8,144 nucleotides of DNA from Proteobacteria bacterium UBA5122 (GTDB taxonomy: Bacteria > Pseudomonadota > Gammaproteobacteria > Tenderiales > Tenderiaceae): the NCBI GenBank assembly GCA_002415485.1, contig DHYU01000006.1, positions 36,354 through 44,497 of the forward strand, read 5' to 3'. The translations under genes were made by a program, and so were the position numbers. Below the pieces are notes generated by a model. The model was not told the DNA's origin. It did no database searches and worked only from the letters and a program-made list of their open reading frames with translations. Positions 5,999 to 8,144 of the stretch are shown one piece after another. The first letter of the stretch is position 1. The number at the start of each line of letters is the position of its first letter.

Positions 5999-6261
5999 GG
6001 CCCGTCTTCGCAACCAAAGAGGCCTCACCGCCTTTCATATCTATGAGGCGTATACATAAAATCCTCCTTGCAAATGGCACCTAAAAGCAGTGAACAATAA
6101 CGTTTCTAGCAAACGCACGAAGTACTCGTTATTGAATTGATCCACCCCTGGCTCAATTCCGCAGCGTTGAGCGACATCTTTTTATACCTCAGTCATCTTC
6201 GTCGCCCCACCATCACATCGAATCTCAAGTAACTGACGGGGCCTAGATGCAATCGCTACAC
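5999..6261. other. Non-coding gap between the RluA-like gene and the CRISPR trailer end
   Basis: No gene is supported in these 263 bp. Inverted repeats seen: CGCCT..CAT/ATGAGGCG (6029-6050, 2-nt bulge, no T run); CAATAACG (6095-6102) with CGTTATTG (6127-6134), enclosing a CGTTT/AAACG hairpin (6101-6115); GCTCAA/TTGAGC (6151-6172) followed 6 nt later by TTTTT; and GCCCC (6204-6208) with GGGGC (6238-6242). No repeat copy is recognisable left of 6262. Confidence 0.6.
6151..6183 (+). terminator. Weak candidate terminator downstream of the RluA-like gene
   Basis: GCTCAA (6151-6156) and TTGAGC (6167-6172) form a 6-bp stem with a 10-nt loop, and TTTTT follows at 6179-6183. The 6-nt gap before the T run and the AT-rich stem make it a poor intrinsic terminator. 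It is listed because nothing better lies between the RluA-like stop and the array. Confidence 0.25.
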
Positions 6262-6289
6262 ATCCTTAGCTGCCTGTTCGGCGGTGAAC
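6262..6289 (-). repeat. Decayed terminal repeat (repeat 1, trailer end)
   Basis: It differs from the consensus at 6262 (A for T, plus strand) and 6264 (C for T), both within the 5'-handle end of the repeat. Such decay is typical of the leader-distal end and independently supports leftward transcription. Confidence 0.9.
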
Positions 6290-6381
6290 GTCGACATTGA
6301 TAGTGCTCTGCAATTTTTTTCTTTCTTAGCTGCCTGTTCGGCGGTGAACAAGGCATTACGTGCGAAAGGACGGCGAATGCA

Positions 6382-6409
6382 TTTCTTAGCTGCCTGTTCG
6401 GCGGTGGAC
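6382..6409 (-). repeat. Variant repeat 3
   Basis: A single change at 6407 (G for A, plus strand) alters the third base of the transcript-orientation repeat, GTT to GTC. It lies near the trailer, where repeat drift is expected. Confidence 0.9.
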
Positions 6410-7009
6410 AGGAGTATCGCGCCAATCGTCTGGGGCAGGCTTTTCTTAGCTGCCTGTTCGGCGGTGAACTACACGTTGCGTGGCGAGTGCTACGGCCGTG
6501 TTTTCTTAGCTGCCTGTTCGGCGGTGAACAATTGCAGCGCTTTACCGTGCTCGATCTGGAGTTTCTTAGCTGCCTGTTCGGCGGTGAACTTGCCGTAGTG
6601 GATTTGGCCTTGGCTGTTTTCTTTCTTAGCTGCCTGTTCGGCGGTGAACTGAACTGTGCTTTACAAACCGCCGTCCGGGCTTTTCTTAGCTGCCTGTTCG
6701 GCGGTGAACCTTAATGGTCGCTGCTGGCATTTACGCCATTTTTTCTTAGCTGCCTGTTCGGCGGTGAACGCTTTACTGGGTTAAACAACACATCCGCACT
6801 TTTTCTTAGCTGCCTGTTCGGCGGTGAACTGCTGTTGTCGATCCATGCCAATGCTGGCGGTTTTCTTAGCTGCCTGTTCGGCGGTGAACATCTGGTCCGT
6901 CAAATTGACGCGCGTACGCCTTTTCTTAGCTGCCTGTTCGGCGGTGAACTTGCGCAGGCTGCGGGCGGCGATCGGCAGTTTTTTCTTAGCTGCCTGTTCG
7001 GCGGTGAAC

Positions 7010-7041
7010 AAAAGGTATAGGCTACCTGATGTAGCTCTATT
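7010..7041 (-). repeat. Spacer 13 (counted from the trailer) with internal stem-loop
   Basis: ATAGGCTAC (7017-7025) pairs with GTAGC (7031-7035) and CTAT (7037-7040) around the loop CTGAT, a 9-bp stem with one bulged T covering 24 of 32 nt. The target is unknown. Confidence 0.7.
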
Positions 7042-7849
7042 TTTCTTAGCTGCCTGTTCGGCGGTGAACGTTCGTTTTGTTGCTGGTGGCTCGCCCAGTG
7101 CTTTCTTAGCTGCCTGTTCGGCGGTGAACAGACGGTTCAACCTGCTGTTACGCATCAGTATTTTCTTAGCTGCCTGTTCGGCGGTGAACGAGGTTATCTC
7201 GCTGAATTGGATGCGCTCAAATTTCTTAGCTGCCTGTTCGGCGGTGAACTCGAAAAGGTCAAGGCACACGGCTAGAGGTTATTTCTTAGCTGCCTGTTCG
7301 GCGGTGAACCTCTTGAACTCCCCGAGCAAGTCGAGCAAAACTTTCTTAGCTGCCTGTTCGGCGGTGAACATAATTCTGTCGTGATTGCAGGGTGGGCAGT
7401 ATTTCTTAGCTGCCTGTTCGGCGGTGAACACGTGACCGCATACCGATTGCCCGCACATCATTTTCTTAGCTGCCTGTTCGGCGGTGAACGAGGATTGGCC
7501 TAGAGAGGTCGTCACGGCTAGTTTCTTAGCTGCCTGTTCGGCGGTGAACCTTGTGTCCGGTCTCTCCGCTCTTATCGTCGATTTCTTAGCTGCCTGTTCG
7601 GCGGTGAACTAACGTACCGTCCCATAATGTGATGTTGTCGTTTTCTTAGCTGCCTGTTCGGCGGTGAACAATTGCTTCAAAAGTTTGAACGTGAGCCCGA
7701 ATTTCTTAGCTGCCTGTTCGGCGGTGAACGTGCTGCCCCGGGCATATGCGTTCATCGGAGTTTTCTTAGCTGCCTGTTCGGCGGTGAACTCGATGTTGAC
7801 CACCGCGAAGCGGCACTCTGATTTCTTAGCTGCCTGTTCGGCGGTGAAC

Positions 7850-7881
7850 TCGCCCTGTTCGGACAGGGCGGCGGTGATGGT
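7850..7881 (-). repeat. Spacer 27 with perfect hairpin and repeat-like halves
   Basis: CGCCCTGT (7851-7858) and ACAGGGCG (7863-7870) form a perfect 8-bp stem with a TCGG loop. On the plus strand the spacer also holds CCTGTTCGG and, after 9 extra bases, CGGTGA; these are contiguous in the CRISPR repeat. The source of the spacer is unknown. Confidence 0.7.
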
Positions 7882-7909
7882 TTTCTTAGCTGCCTATTCG
7901 GCGGTGAAC
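7882..7909 (-). repeat. Variant repeat 28
   Basis: A single change at 7896 (A for G, plus strand) turns the transcript loop GAACA into GAATA. It is the only mutated repeat away from the trailer end, and it directly adjoins the repeat-like spacer at 7850-7881. Confidence 0.9.
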
Positions 7910-8121
7910 CGTACATTTACGACGTGTTCAATGGTCGATATTTTCTTAGCTGCCTGTTCGGCGGTGAACGTGCTGTGTTGTTGCTGTATCAAAATTATCA
8001 TTTTCTTAGCTGCCTGTTCGGCGGTGAACTTGCGGTGAGTGTTGCAATTGTTGCAATACATTTTCTTAGCTGCCTGTTCGGCGGTGAACATCAACTGATG
8101 TCAACGATTATAGGTTTATTG

Positions 8122-8144
8122 TTTCTTAGCTGCCTGTTCGGCGG
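8122..8144 (-). repeat. Repeat 32, truncated by the window edge
   Basis: The first 23 plus-strand bases of the repeat are present and match the consensus. The array therefore continues to the right by at least the rest of this repeat. Confidence 0.95.

Larger units (their letters stand above)
6262..8144 (-). CRISPR. Type I-F CRISPR array, 32 repeats and 31 spacers, continuing past the right edge
   Basis: A 28-nt repeat recurs every 60 nt from 6262 to 8122 with 31 intervening spacers of exactly 32 nt, the I-F spacer length. In transcript orientation (minus strand) the repeat starts GTTCACCGCC and ends GGCAGCTAAGAAA. The last eight bases, CTAAGAAA, equal the I-F crRNA 5' handle known from Pseudomonas aeruginosa, so transcription runs leftward and Cas6f would cut after the G before that handle. 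Repeats are identical except at 6262 (two changes), 6407 and 7896. The decayed repeat marks the old, leader-distal end at 6262; the leader and newest spacers lie right of 8144. All 31 spacers look different from one another by eye. No cas gene is in the window; I-F cas genes usually sit on the leader side. The array is probably functional or recently so, judging by its near-perfect repeats. Confidence 0.98.

Noticed and set aside
6202..6261. A further degenerate repeat left of 6262
   Set aside because: The position one period earlier (6202-6229) shows no similarity to the repeat, so the array ends at 6262.
8030..8061. GCGGTGA shared by spacer 30, spacer 27 and the repeat end
   Set aside because: A 7-nt match between some repeat 7-mer and some spacer is expected about once by chance across 31 spacers, so only the longer match in spacer 27 was kept.
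6284..8094. Open reading frames on both strands through the array encoding repeated FLAACSAVN or FTAEQAAKK blocks
   Set aside because: The 60-nt period is a multiple of three, so one repeat frame stays in register and open by construction. The variable parts are spacers and there are no start signals.

Overview
The window reads as chromosomal DNA of a moderately GC-rich gammaproteobacterium. The reasons are an ilvI-ilvH-ilvC operon whose proteins keep the residue numbering of the enterobacterial enzymes, a large RluA-like pseudouridine synthase of a type I associate with aquatic Gammaproteobacteria, and a type I-F CRISPR array, a subtype found mainly in that class. The genus cannot be named from the sequence alone.

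Layout. Positions 1-2963 (minus strand) hold the acetolactate / branched-chain amino-acid operon: ilvI (large subunit, GTG start), ilvH (regulatory subunit, 4 nt downstream) and the first 236 codons of ilvC, which runs off the left edge. A probable extended -10 promoter near 3142 and a roughly 170-nt leader precede ilvI. The leader ends in a strong intrinsic terminator hairpin, so the operon looks attenuated. Diverging from it is a MIF-type tautomerase gene (3252-3596, plus). It converges on an exported dienelactone-hydrolase-like protein (3612-4340, minus) that appears to have lost two of its three catalytic residues. That gene diverges from a 521-codon RluA-family pseudouridine synthase gene (4433-5998, plus) with a long coiled-coil extension and a possibly leaderless mRNA.

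Positions 5999-6261 hold no recognisable gene, only weak inverted repeats. From 6262 to the right edge lies a type I-F CRISPR array: 32 repeats of 28 nt (the last cut by the edge) and 31 spacers of exactly 32 nt, in a fixed 60-nt period. The handle sequence and the decayed repeat at 6262 show that it is transcribed leftward, so the leader, and possibly the cas genes, lie beyond the right edge. Open frames through the array are artefacts of the 60-nt period.

Most worth a second look are the C-A mismatch fixed in the crRNA repeat stem, one spacer that resembles the repeat and sits beside a variant repeat, a base bias at the first spacer position, the apparent pseudo-hydrolase, and the attenuator-like ilv leader.
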